Assembly: GCA_003427395.1 (NCBI GenBank)
Contig: BFEA01000324.1
Coordinates: 374,474 to 406,540, forward strand
Direction: 5' to 3'
Source of the DNA: Chara braunii
Lineage: Eukaryota > Streptophyta > Charophyceae > Charales > Characeae
Length of the DNA stretch: 32,067 bases
Shown: positions 1-9,428 of the stretch, one piece after another
Layout of the letters: every line of letters starts with the position of its first letter
Position numbering within the stretch: position 1 is the stretch's first letter
Notes under the pieces: model-generated
The model's input: only the letters and a program-made list of their open reading frames with translations
The model's database searches: none
Told to the model about the DNA's origin: nothing
Translations under genes and position numbers: made by a program

Positions 1-2447
1 GGAAGGGGCGGTGGCAGCAGTGGCGGTGGAGGAGGTATACCTTCAGCAGCAGCAACAACAACAACAATCGCTGTATTGGTAGGATGTTGGTCGTCATCCC
101 TTACAGCCAGTTCGGTAACGTTCACATTGTTTAATGCGGCTGGCATGATCTCTGGCTAAGTTGGCGTATCGACATTAGCGTCTGCCATTTCAGCAGGGAT
201 AACAGATGAGGGCGGACCATCTGCGTTTGATTTTGCAGAGGGCTGATGCTGGTTGCGGTCAACATTGGTGTCTGGCGATGAGTGGTGCTCTCTTGTGTGC
301 GGTTGGGTGGAGGACCTGCGAGCTGAACCAGCTTTCGGAAGTGGGTGAGCAATTGCCCAGCGAACCATACGGCGAAACCAATTCGAAAGTCGTGTGACAT
401 GAGTTGGTAGCCAATGTTGTCGACCACACACATATGCAGTCCAGCCTCTAGCCAGGACACTAGAAGGATGGCCCTGGACAAGCATACGTCGTGTCAAAGA
501 AGTCACTGCCGCTTTGAAGTCGGTGATATTGTTACATATATGTTCAAATCTTGTTAGTTGTCCCGTGAGCACACCTGCAGGCTGATGAGTTGGAGCGTTT
601 GAGGAAGCACTGGGATAACGTATGACAAGGAACGTCTAGGTCTCGACCTTATCAAATATGCCAATGCGAAGTGAGCCATTAGGATGAACCAGGATTCTTG
701 CCCCAAGGAAAGGACATGACCCATCTTGCTCAGTAGTGTCTTTCCACTCAAGACCATACCGAGCAGGAGACGACGTTTATGTTTTCCAGGATAGAATGTC
801 ATCAAAGAATCGGTACGTGAATGCATATGTTTGCGCAACATGCAAATCTCGGCGACGAAGATCATCGATGAACTGTGCTTCGTCCCAATAAACCGTGAGG
901 TTGGCAATTTTTGGTCCGGCGTTAGTGCCCATAGGGATATGGACCACCTGATGGCGCAGAGTGTCATCCCTCGTATAAAGGTAAGTATTAGAGACCATGA
1001 ACCGCAGATGTTGCTTTATTTCTGACACCGAGAGGGTGTCTGACCCATGTGAAGTAGCCCACTCCCCACGATGAGGACCTCCTATGGTCATGTACATCTG
1101 TACTGGCCTTCTGCCCTGTGAGATCCACCCCAAAGCATAATCATGTGCTTCACGAACATTCAGAACATTGTTAAGAATCCTGGCGTGTGGCAGGTTCATG
1201 TACATAGTTATAAAGTCCGTTGTATGTGGTGTACAGGCTTGAAGGGATTGTGTATTCTGCTTGAGATCCAGAATGACTTTCTCAACACTTTGCACAATCC
1301 AGCAGCGTCGTACACCGCTTTCTTGATAAAGCTCATTATCCTCACTGCGCAGGGACTTGATCACACCTTGAAGGGCATAGCTAAGCGAGCGGGAGGCCAT
1401 TGTTGTACTTGCAAAAGGCTTACGAGGGGGTCTGTTGTGCAGGTCCGTAACTGAAGGTCGTTGAGGTGTTGTGCAAGGTGCAGATCGGGAAAGGTTGTTC
1501 CGTTGTGTAACTCCAAGAATCGGACGAAGGGCATGTGGAGATGTGTGTGCTTTGAGTGCAAAGTACAGATAGGACAGGGTGTCACTATGTCGATAGCCCC
1601 AACGTTGGTTGAAAAGTGCATGGCGTTCAAGGATGCAGACCACAATCTTCGATGCTTGATTGTAGGTAGAACTGTCAAGATGTTGTGATAAGTTATACTC
1701 GTACCAGCGCTTGCAGCAGATTGTCATGTTGTATGATGTTTTATCGACGGGTACTACAGCGAATTGCTGTTGTAGCTGCCGAGGAGATGTGTTGGCAACA
1801 CGTGAGGCAGTTTGAGTGGGTGCTTGGTACAGTGACGCAGTAATATTCCATCGACATCTTGAAAGAACTGATGTGCATCATCTGCACAGCTGAGAGAGAC
1901 TGTCAGCAATCAGAGACTCTTTATTGCGTTCTGATCTCATGGTTGCTATAAATTTGGCATTATACTTGTCCATACCAGGTCTTAATGCTTTCATCATATC
2001 TGTGGTGTCGGCATTGAGGCGGTACTTAAAGCCTTCAAAGAAGAGAGCCCGTAGGTGTGTATCTTGTATAATGGTGTAATCCACTGTGGCTACATGACCA
2101 TCAACAGTGTCGACACATTGTGGGAATACTCGTCAACAAGGACAATTGCCAAGGTCTGGAAGAGGCATATTGCTTGTTATGTCGAGTGCCACTTCTGTAA
2201 AATTAGAGAACTGGACACGTATGGGTGGCACCATTTTGTCGCAGATACGTATTTCCTTGGGAAGACCAGGCCGTGGATGTAATTCAGCGACCTCTGGAAG
2301 CCAAAGGACGCTCCGTAACTGTGTGTGCGCAACCTCTGTGTGTGTGGGGCGGGGGGGTGGGAGGTCTGTTCGCTGGTCTTGGGAGTCGTAGCAGATGGTT
2401 TGAAGAGCCAAGCAAAAAGAGAAAAATATATATAAGTTGTCCCCCAA
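1..2447 (-). pseudogene. Reverse transcriptase pseudogene, retroelement open at the window edge
   Basis: One reading frame runs from about 2447 to the left edge and is broken only by in-frame stops (2133-2135 TGA, 1878-1880 TGA, 777-779 TAA, one TAG near 638, one TAG near 156). Coding similarity continues across each stop. Order along the protein: an N-terminal block with VPVDKTSYN then CKRWYEYNL near 1755-1700; palm motif A, DFITMYMNLPH, with Asp at about 1215; PMGTNAGPKIANL near 935-900; the catalytic FFDD near 812-798; FLGARILVH near 700; and a C-terminal GVLTGQLTRFEHICNN block near 570-520. This order and the MGTN-AP box are those of a eukaryotic RT group resembling Penelope-type RTs and common in algae; the exact class is my inference. 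No endonuclease is visible. A Pro-rich tail reaches base 1, so the end is outside. The Asp residues remain but the stops make it non-functional. Confidence 0.85.
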
Positions 2448-2726
2448 TTAGGAAAAGACAGATTTTCGGGGGGAAAAGACAAATGCCTTTAGTGTCGCAT
2501 AGGGATAGTTGCGGCAAAGGCGGTTTCACGCCATAAAGTAGGAGCAGGTCCACAGAGTCTTCTGGGATCTGTATGGAGACTTCCAATCCTCAAGTTTGCC
2601 TTCTAAGCACTGTTTGACTTACTAGAGGTTTCCTCAATGGATTCTTACGATTCAGATTCTTTTAGAACAAGTACTGAGTTCGAAGTACTAACTGAAAAAA
2701 CAAGAAGGGGAATGGAGTGATTCTTT

Positions 2727-2772
<46 letters not shown>

Positions 2773-2811
2773 CTGTGAGCTTCTGTGAAGCATGTGACTG
2801 GGAGCCTGACA
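2448..2811. other. Gene-free stretch
   Basis: Upstream of the RT relic on its strand. The open frames on both strands are short, overlap one another and match nothing I recognise. The only clear structure is a GA microsatellite near its end. Confidence 0.5.
2730..2770. repeat. (GA)n microsatellite
   Basis: About 20 uninterrupted GA dinucleotides. Confidence 0.98.
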
Positions 2812-2891
2812 TTCAGGTGTGACTTCTTTGCACAGGGGCCACGCTAATCTTCTCTGTATCGTTCCAATTTCAATGGATGCACCGAAGGATT
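2812..2891 (-). ncRNA. U6 snRNA-derived copy 1
   Basis: Read on the minus strand this carries the 5' stem-loop remnant CCTTCGG, then ATTGGAACGATACAGAGAAG, ATTAGCGTGGCCCCTGTGCA and a degraded GAAGTCACAC in place of GATGACACGC. The ACAGAGA and AGC boxes, which in U6 pair with the 5' splice site and with U2, are intact. The 3' end is replaced by unrelated sequence and no U-tract terminator follows. No plant snRNA upstream element or correctly placed TATA box is visible, so it is probably a dead retrocopy. Confidence 0.85.
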
Positions 2892-3093
2892 TCGGTTGGG
2901 TCTTCTCTGTGTGACCCCAGCAAGGCAAAATAAATACATCATAATACACACTCAAACACTTCCTTCCATCTCTTCCATCTGGCCACAGGACCCCTGACCA
3001 CCATTGATTACACCTTAATTTCGAGGAGTGACTGTCAGCTTTCCGTCCTTTATATAATCCTCTCCGACTTGATTCAATCAAGCACCTCACTTA

Positions 3094-3227
3094 CTCTGCA
3101 CATGCACAAAAGGCAAAAAAAATGGCAATATATCTTTCCGATGTTTCCATGTTTTTTTTTTTTTTTTGTACCGTTCCATGTTCTAGTGGAGGATTCAGGA
3201 TTCAGTCTCATTTTGCACATTTGGAGA
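3094..3227 (-). mobile_element. Short fold-back element, family F (copy 1)
   Basis: Bounded by CTCTGCACATGCACAAAA and TTTTGCACATTTGGAGAG, which are near-perfect inverted ends. The interior matches, in reverse orientation, elements at 14636-14800 and 25697-25787, including the shared AGATA, CACC/CGCC and TTTTTTGT blocks. An internal poly(T) tract lengthens this copy. No coding capacity, so a MITE-like element. Confidence 0.6.
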
Positions 3228-3971
3228 GCGGTGGAGCGAGGCCCCAAGGCTGTCAGCTCTGCTTTCCCATGCAAGAATCTCTGTCCGGCTGCTACAGATC
3301 GTCCAGGTGACTTCCCATTTCTTCCATCTCAGCCTCTTATCAACGATTGTCGTAATTCTTTCCTCCAGGAGCCAATCACGTGTGAATTCCGTCTTCAAGT
3401 ACTTCGCCTCTATTTCTGTAAGTTGGGACTACGCGGCATCCTTGTCCGAATCCTGGCCATCAATTGTGATCAAGCATCGCCTCTTCTAGACTGATCATAG
3501 GGTGACCCTCCTCAGTCACAGGTACCACATTCTCGCTGTGCAAAGGGGCAATTTGGACGGCTAGAAGAGTTGAGAGGAGGGAGATAAGAGAGGGGAGGGG
3601 GGGGAGGCGGAGTGCGAAGAAGGAGAAACATGGCTTTGTTATTCTGTTTGATAACCAGGCGGCAACCGCGCACAGGATCAGGCACTATATAATGGCCTCT
3701 TCCAGGTTGTTTGAACATATTATCTGCAGAGCAGCGAGTAACTGTGGTCCTCTGATCGTTTTCTACGTTCCTGGACCCACTGGTTGACTAGGAGGGCTGC
3801 ATATGAAATCAGCAATTGAAGACAGTCACTGTGAATCTGTTTGGGTAAATTTGATTTGATTTTCTCATATTATTTTTTCTTCATGGGATCTCGATGTGCT
3901 TGTCAGAGTTGAGACTGGACGGTTCTGTCAACTTGAATCTGTTCTGCATTTCCGGCGGCGGGTCTTTGGTC
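3228..3971. other. Gene-free stretch
   Basis: No convincing gene, RNA or repeat was recognised. A purine-rich run lies at about 3570-3620. The frames that look open here are short and overlap on both strands. Confidence 0.45.
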
Positions 3972-4125
3972 TTCAGCCCGAGTTCGAATCCAAACTTGGC
4001 AGAGTACTTTGTAACGAACCGCCACCAAGTTTGGGTACGAAACCTGGGTATGAACTCGGGCTGAAGTTGGCGAAGTACTCTGCATCAAGCCTCGAACTCG
4101 GGTACAAACTCCACTCTTCCTTACC
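3972..4125. repeat. Imperfect inverted repeat (fold-back)
   Basis: CTTCAGCCCGAGTTC (about 3972-3986) is the exact reverse complement of a segment near 4052-4066, and GGCAGAGTACTTTG is repeated in inverse near 4070-4083. The AACTCGGG motif recurs at about 4105. Probably a decayed fold-back or MITE. Confidence 0.55.
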
Positions 4126-4158
4126 ACAATCCCACTAAAAAACCAGTCAAACTTTAGG

Positions 4159-4178
4159 CTAAAAAAAAAAAAAAAAAA
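4159..4178. repeat. Poly(A) tract
   Basis: A run of A that could be the tail of a plus-strand retrocopy, though nothing recognisable precedes it. Confidence 0.8.
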
Positions 4179-4181
4179 ACC

Positions 4182-4860
4182 TTACTTCTTCCAGGGTTGC
4201 ACGAACTTCAAGGTGGCCCTGGGGGAACGATAACTGGCACCTCTGTGAAGCCACCATTCAAGGCTTCCAGGCCAAAGGAAAACGCTATCCCCAGCCTCCA
4301 GGCACAAAGTGCAGCAATTTGGGCATCTCTGCTGAATTGCTGGACATGCTTCACACCTCTCAAGGATCGACCGACCGTGAGAACAGCAAGCAATCACGCG
4401 CTGAGGCGCCCCTTTGAAAAACCTGCGCCTTTCCATTTGGCTATACTCCAACTGCCGTATGCTTTCTGGGTTGAATTGAGTACTACGAAATGCCGCTTCT
4501 GATGCTATCATTGTCACTTTGTGGCCTGTTTTTCCCTCTCAATGTACCCTCAACGGTCTTTCTAAAATATACCTACGTTCCAATCCTTATGGAATCACAA
4601 TAATAAAATAGATCTGATTCATAGATCTGAATCACCTGGGGGCAGCCAGTTTCATGATGATATAACATAATAACAAGATCACAAGACCATCACAAATTTC
4701 AAATTGGGGAAAAAGCTCACAATGCAAAGATATTCAGACTGCTTCAAATCAAATACCCTACTACTCCGAGTCATCGTTTAAAGTTTAAACTGATCCGGGG
4801 ATTGAACTGATCAGGAGCTTCAAGGGATGGGTACTTACAAAACAATGAGGACGTCTTTGG
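4182..4860. other. Stretch open on both strands, no recognised gene
   Basis: At 4182-4517 frames of about 100-111 codons are open on both strands at the same place. Neither has recognisable motifs, and Cys residues in the minus frame are not in zinc-finger spacing. From 4520 to 4860 the sequence is unstructured. Confidence 0.35.
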
Positions 4861-4864
4861 ACAT

Positions 4865-4995
4865 CAAGTGCTTCTTCGAGCGGCGAGTACTTCTTTGAAC
4901 GGTGAGTGCTTCTTTGAACAATGAGTGCTTATGAGCTCTTCTCCAAACGATGAGCGGTACTCCAGACAATGGGTACTTTCTAATGATGAGTAAGT
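4865..4995. repeat. Degenerate tandem repeat of about 20 bp
   Basis: Successive variants of a GAACGGTGAGTGCTTCTTT unit (six or so, increasingly diverged). It looks like an old minisatellite. Confidence 0.6.
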
Positions 4996-5302
4996 ACTCC
5001 GAACAAAAGAGTACTTCTAATTTCTAAATTACTATTTTCAGACTGTGAGTACACTCCCACAGCATTGGGGCTGATGGGCTTGCTTGTAGTGAAAGGCTGC
5101 TATGCCACAAAAAGACGAAGTGTTTGCTGGCATTATGCGCTTGGGTGCATGTGCACATGCAGGCAGAGCCTGGGAGGCGACGACGATGACACAGTCGATA
5201 CGCGCACATCCTTATCCTTCGGCTTGCAAGCTGTCAGAGACTCAGACCTGCAACTGTTGATCATCTTCTTCTTCTTCTTCTTCTTTTTTTTTTTGCCCGA
5301 AA

Positions 5303-5365
5303 TGCTCCAGTCTATTCGTGGGGAGCAGCACGTGCTGGGAACCGGGCCTAGCGTCCCATATCGAA
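5303..5365 (+). repeat. Dispersed repeat, family B (copy 1)
   Basis: Core TGCTCCAGTCTATT.GTGGGG followed by AGC, then GTGCTGG, ACCGGGCC and AGCGTCCCATA. The same block recurs at 6849, 16834 and 23132, with a shorter match at 27798. This copy follows a TTC/poly(T) tract. Confidence 0.7.
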
Positions 5366-5646
5366 TTATACAGATCATTGAGAACATTTGAGGATCTTCA
5401 ATAAAGAGTGTTCGCATAAGTCCGTGAAGCAGGACATTTGGCAATGTATTCTGTAGAATACCTGCGCTTACACAGTTTGATGTGCAGACAGACATTACTT
5501 ACTTCCCTTAGCTCCACCACAACCTTTCCCCCGACCACAACTTTTCCGTCAGCGCCCTGTCCGTTCTCTCACCTCCCGTCAGGACATCTTGTGCAGTCAG
5601 CCATAGGTGCTTCTTCTTCTTCTTCTTCTTTTCTTCTTTTCTTCTT
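5366..5646. other. Gene-free stretch with TTC microsatellite
   Basis: No gene seen. Contains (TTC)n with TTTTC runs at about 5608-5648; a similar (TTC)n/poly(T) tract lies at 5266-5294. Confidence 0.6.
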
Positions 5647-5719
5647 TTCGAACCTATGTAGAAATATAACCTTCAACAGATTTACAGTCTGTGACTTTTA
5701 ACCACTCGACCACTCTCCT
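5647..5719 (-). tRNA. tRNA-Tyr(GTA)-like copy, plant-mitochondrial type, 3' truncated
   Basis: On the minus strand: GGAGAGTGGTCGAGTGGTT (acceptor plus D arm), then a paired anticodon arm ACAGACTGTAAATCTGT with GTA in the loop, a long variable arm, and ATAGGTTCGAA as the T arm. The class II shape and the sequence closely resemble the plant mitochondrial tRNA-Tyr as I remember it. The 3' acceptor strand is missing, so it cannot be a working tRNA. Either a fragment of mitochondrial DNA in the nucleus or a tRNA-derived retroposon head. Confidence 0.7.
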
Positions 5720-5734
5720 AGAGAATTCAGCGTC

Positions 5735-5808
5735 GGGAGAGGAAGGATTTGAACCTGCGACCTTCTACTTAGAAGGTTGTGCTCTATCCAAGCTGAGCCA
5801 AGAAGAAT
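5735..5808 (-). tRNA. tRNA-like copy with Arg(TCT)-type anticodon loop
   Basis: Minus strand: TGGCTCAGCTTGGATAGAGC (D arm, A-box), loop CTTCTAA with TCT, variable region AAGGTC, and GCAGGTTCAAATCC (T arm, B-box). The anticodon stem pairs at CAAC/GTAG with one mismatch, and the T stem also has mismatches. The 3' end CTCTCCC does not pair with the 5' end, but would suit a tRNA-Tyr acceptor. It sits just upstream of the Tyr copy on the same strand, about 16 bases apart, so the two probably arrived together. Confidence 0.6.
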
Positions 5809-5923
5809 GCAACTTGAACTAAGTTACCCAAAAGAGTCAAAGTCAACGCAACTGCCACAACAAAACAAGCACCTTACTTCCTTGTTTCCTCGTTTTCTTC
5901 TTTAATTTTATAGATAGAAGAAG

Positions 5924-6008
5924 ACAATTTGTCAATTTACGTGTGCCATTCATCCTTGCGCAGGGCTCATGCTGATCGTCTGTGTATCGTTGCAATTTTA
6001 GCAGACGG
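5924..6008 (-). ncRNA. U6 snRNA-derived copy 2
   Basis: Minus strand: TAAAATTGCAACGATACA, then CAGACGATCAGCATGAGCCC, TGCGCAAGGATGA and a diverged 3' end. This is the most diverged of the four copies (ACAGAGA has become ACACAGACG), so clearly dead. No T-run terminator or promoter was seen. Confidence 0.75.
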
Positions 6009-6059
6009 CCCGAAGGCCAGCCAAAGGTGCTCTTTAGCAAGTTCAGTTTTCATTTTTTC

Positions 6060-6082
6060 TTAAACCACGAGTACATGGCCCC
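6060..6082. repeat. Isolated TTAA-family terminal motif
   Basis: TTAAACCACGAGTACATGGC matches the left end of the TTAA-flanked MITE family described at 19892-20098. I could not find a convincing right end nearby. Confidence 0.45.
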
Positions 6083-6235
6083 AGGAAACTGGAGAACCTC
6101 TCCTCAAATTTAGGAGTCCAAGTGCCGTAGATAAAATGAATCGGAAGCTGGCGGGCTCCGAAAGGGGGAGCCCACGGCCAATACTAGCTGGCACGTACTG
6201 CTGCTTTCGAGGGAACCTCCTCCCTAACATTATTT

Positions 6236-6300
6236 CCTCCATCAGGTTTTGAACTCCGGACCTGTCCGAGTGCGCACCATACCGCCTCGGGCTGGTACAG
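6236..6300 (-). tRNA. tRNA-like head (retroposon relic)
   Basis: Minus strand: GGCGGTATGGTGCGCACTC followed 17 bases later by a B-box-like GGAGTTCAAAACC. No stable cloverleaf is obvious, so a tRNA-derived repeat rather than a gene. Confidence 0.35.
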
Positions 6301-6340
6301 ACCATTGGTGATTGGTGCTCTGTTACTTATGCCGAATCGG

Positions 6341-6370
6341 ATTCTCTTTTCCTTTTCCTTTTCCTTTACT
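6341..6370. repeat. (TTTTCC)n short tandem repeat
   Basis: Three to four units of CTTTTC immediately before the 42-bp duplication. Confidence 0.8.
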
Positions 6371-6394
6371 TTCCCCCGCTCCAATGTGAACCGT

Positions 6395-6471
6395 CACTTG
6401 TGTCAGTTCTTTTCCTCTACTTTCGCCCCCAACCATCACTTGTGTCAGTTCTTTTCCTCTACTTTCGCCCG
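6395..6471. repeat. Two-unit tandem duplication, period 42 bp
   Basis: CACTTGTGTCAGTTCTTTTC with the following TCTACTTTCGCCC occurs twice without change, at 6395 and 6437. The identity implies a recent duplication. Confidence 0.9.
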
Positions 6472-6848
6472 CTCCACTATTTCCGTCAGGTCCATATTAC
6501 TTTTCTCAGCTCCTTTGATGTGCCCGTCTAAGACAACCAGTTCGCACGAACCCGACCCGAGTAGTGGTCCTGCCGTTATATGTGGGAGTCCCCTTTACCA
6601 TCCTCTTCACCCCGATAGAACCCCCCTTGGTCATTAGTTATCTCGGTGACAGGACTGAAAGGCCCCAGAAACACGGGTATAATGACCGCCGGGCATTTTA
6701 TTCAGGCAAAAAGTACTAAAAACGGTTGGCTTGTAGGCTGAGACCAGGAAAGATGATAGCATATATGCATACTGAGCCCAGGAAAGACGCAAGCGTGCCA
6801 CCAGAGTACTTGCGGGCCTCCTTTCCCACCACTAGCAGCCGGCCAATT
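6472..6848. other. Gene-free stretch
   Basis: No gene, RNA or repeat recognised. Confidence 0.4.
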
Positions 6849-6907
6849 GGCTCCAGTCTATTGGTGGGGAGCACCTGCTGGAAAACGGCTCCAGAGTCCC
6901 TCATACA
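6849..6907 (+). repeat. Dispersed repeat, family B (copy 2)
   Basis: GGCTCCAGTCTATTGGTGGG, then GAGCACCTGCTGG and GAGTCCCTCATAC, followed by a poly(T) tract at 6911-6927. Confidence 0.7.
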
Positions 6908-7057
6908 ACCTTTTTTTTTTTTTTTTTCCGAAGAGTTTGAGACTATTATATCCTGAATGTGTAGAAAGTTGAGTCTGAGCATTGACTATGACCAATCTCT
7001 CCAGACTCCCTGATTTTACTTCTAATTCCCTTGTCACACTGAAAACAGCCAAAGTGG

Positions 7058-7258
7058 CTCCCGTTGACGATAAGAGGTCGGGGAAGCGGATGGTGCCCAT
7101 AAACCCGCTGAGGAAAGAAACTGGAGTTTACTCTGGTGGGTGCTAAATTACATAGAATGCCTACAGGCCCCACACATCCAATTGACGATAGAGGTATGAG
7201 GAGCAGATGGCGGCCGTAAAACCTACCCAGGACGGAAACCGGAGATGCTCCAGGTTCA
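7058..7258. repeat. Diverged direct duplication of about 75 bp
   Basis: A block beginning GTTGACGATAAGAGG (about 7062) recurs beginning ATTGACGATAGAGG (about 7182). Both contain GATGG, CCCATAAAC/CCGTAAAAC and GAAAC.GGAG in the same order. Confidence 0.6.
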
Positions 7259-7914
7259 ATTCAAATAACCTCCGCAACAATTCAACTAATAACCAGAGGG
7301 ATCTGATGACGATAAGCCCAGGATCTCTCTTAAAAACAGGAAAAAAGACTAGGGTTCACCTATGGGACTGGAAGTGGCATGTTTCATGTTTACCCCTAGC
7401 GCTCGAAGTGCGCAGACCGGGTACGACGTGGCTTGTTCCATAGTGCTTCAATCAGGGGTGGGGAGGGAGGTGAGAGCTCGCTTAGCCCTGATGCCTACAC
7501 CCACTGTCCGGCCAGAGATCACTAGAATGGGTGATGATCCTGGGTATACTCAGGTGGGACCTTGCGAGTAGGGATGGGCCAGGGATTGTGATCACGAGTA
7601 ATGGTGTGAGGGTGCGTCATAGGGGACCGGTTCAGCAAAATACACCACCAGGATGAACAAATGGCCAGGTGCTGACGGGCCTGTCATTTGCCTAGTAGCC
7701 AGCGTTTACAGCAACCTGGACTTTTAGAGAGAGAAAAAAAAAAAAAAGAGTAGGAGAGGTGAAGCTGAAGAGCACATCGATGCTCTCCATACATCATCTT
7801 TAGTTACGTACTCCATCCGCTCCAGCTTAAAGACTCTACATATACATTTTCTTTTTTCTTAATGTGTTCTTCCAATGGGCCACTAGGATCAGATATTAAA
7901 CCGGTCGGGACGGG
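7259..7914. other. Gene-free stretch
   Basis: No recognisable gene. A short poly(A) run lies at 7734-7746. Confidence 0.4.

Positions 7915-7953
<39 letters not shown>
7915..7953. repeat. Poly(A) tract, 39 A
   Basis: Uninterrupted A run. An apparent Lys-rich open frame across it is an artefact. Confidence 0.98.
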
Positions 7954-7955
<2 letters not shown>

Positions 7956-8089
7956 TACCACACCAGATATTAGTCAATGTACTTTTCTTTTGGGTGGAGA
8001 GGGGTCCATGCTCCGCAAGGCCCAGGACACATAATTGTCAGTAAGGTGCAGATTGTTTCCAGAAAATGAAAGTGATCAAGGAAGGCCGA

Positions 8090-8165
8090 CTGCCAGAGGA
8101 GAAGAGGAGGGAGAGGGAGGACAAAAGGAGCCAGAGGGAGAGGGAGGAGAAGAGGGAGAGGGTAG
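8090..8165. repeat. Purine-rich low-complexity tract
   Basis: Repeated GGGAGAGGGAGGA-like units with almost no pyrimidines; the Glu/Gly-rich frames over it are not a gene. Confidence 0.85.
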
Positions 8166-8415
8166 GGCTGGATCAATAGGGCAGGGGGTTGAAAGATTGC
8201 AAACTTCTTGCCACACAGATCTCCTGAATGTTTTCCTGACCCCTTCCCCCCGTCAGAATTAGCAATGGTGGATTTGCAGTGGTATCCTCAATGAAGTATG
8301 AATGCAATATTTATTGGACCTCTGAGGCTTCTAGCAGTCTGATGCCACACAGTCTCCACTGTCGGTCTGTTCGTTAGATTTTTCCCAGGAGATATTTTCT
8401 GCTAGGTCTAATAGT

Positions 8416-8488
8416 TGTATCTGGCGGCCTGCTTTGGCTGAAGAGGCAGTCTTTATCTTCACATGTATCTGGCGGCCTGCTTTGGCTG
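8416..8488. repeat. 25-bp direct repeat, two units, period 48 bp
   Basis: TGTATCTGGCGGCCTGCTTT followed by GGCTG occurs exactly at 8416 and 8464. Confidence 0.9.
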
Positions 8489-8548
8489 TGTTAGTGGTGT
8501 CTGCTCTTATCAGCAACACTAACACTGGTAGGGTTCACAAAAAAAAAA

Positions 8549-8598
8549 CAAACAAACAAACAAACAAACAAACAAACAAACAAACAAACAAACAAACA
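8549..8598. repeat. (AAAC)n microsatellite
   Basis: About 12 units of CAAA. Confidence 0.98.
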
Positions 8599-8608
8599 GA
8601 GGCTTCAC

Positions 8609-9066
8609 AAGGCATGCAATTATATTACCGACGACATCCATACTCCCTCCATTAATCACCAAACAAGGCACAGATACATCTACGCAAGTAGTTACTGAAC
8701 GTGTATTTTAGGGCATCAAGCCCTGCCATGCACGCACGGCCTCGAACCGGCACCCTCAGCCTCAAGAACGAAGTCTCCTAACCACTATAACCCTTGGACG
8801 GACGAGTTATAGAAACTGGATCCATACCGGTCCTGATATCCAGGCCACCCCCATTGCAGGGCTGTAGCGTCTTTGAACTCACACCGCACACACACAACAC
8901 GACACCACGGACACAGCAATCCACACATTCCCGCTCGGACAACAAGCAGCACCACCACCACTACTTAACCTGGTCATCTACATAAGACATGCATGCTATT
9001 ATTTTACCAACGACATTCGCAGTCTCTCCATTAATCACCAAGGCACAGATACATCTACATAGTTGT
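8609..9066. repeat. Pair of about 80-bp direct repeats flanking a tRNA-like unit
   Basis: 8609-8692 and 8986-9066 share GCAT followed by the order ATTA..TTACC, ACGACAT, CTCCATTAATCACCAA and AGGCACAGATACATCTAC. The spacing of about 300 bp and the tRNA-like sequence between them suggest a decayed two-armed element or a segmental duplication. No primer-binding site or polypurine tract was clear. Confidence 0.6.
8725..8797 (-). tRNA. tRNA-like retroposon head
   Basis: Minus strand: TATAGTGGTTAGGAGAC as an A-box (Asp/Glu/His-like D arm) and GCCGGTTCGAGGCC as a B-box, about 25 bases apart. The stems are poor, so a tRNA-derived repeat is likelier than a gene. Confidence 0.5.
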
Positions 9067-9100
9067 TTTCTCGCTCATCAGCTTCCTGTTTGAACCGTTT

Positions 9101-9124
9101 CCCTCTCTCTCTCTCTCTCTCTCT

Positions 9125-9196
<72 letters not shown>

Positions 9197-9245
9197 CATT
9201 GGATGGATGGATGGATAGATATACTAAAGGAGATAGATAGATAGA
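9101..9245. repeat. Compound microsatellite (CT)n-(CA)n-(GGAT)n-(GATA)n
   Basis: Four adjoining microsatellites, the (CA)n part spanning about 9129-9199 with one interruption. It lies about 180 bp beyond the annexin stop codon. Confidence 0.97.
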
Positions 9246-9428
9246 CAAAAGGAAAAGAGAGATTAGACGCTATTAGGCAGCAACAACTGTTCTGAGAGAG
9301 GGTGATTGCCGATCCAGGGTTCGTGACAAGTTGACAAGTTCAGCACCATGCTTTTGTGTTTCTGCACAGCTCTCGCAGTGTCGCTGAGATGTTAACAAGA
9401 TCACAGCTTCTGGATTTCGACCAATCCA

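Noticed and set aside
131-1688. Plus-strand and third-frame ORFs over the first 1.7 kb
   Set aside because: They are shadows of the reverse-transcriptase frame, which alone shows conserved motifs in order.
1-2447. Variant genetic code to explain the in-frame stops
   Set aside because: All three stop types occur in the frame, and the annexin uses TAA as its natural stop. Pseudogene decay is simpler.
2812-2891. Functional U6 gene
   Set aside because: The 3' end is lost and there is no terminator or plant snRNA promoter element.
7862-8262. Lys-rich and Glu/Gly-rich ORFs
   Set aside because: They result from a poly(A) run and a purine-rich tract.
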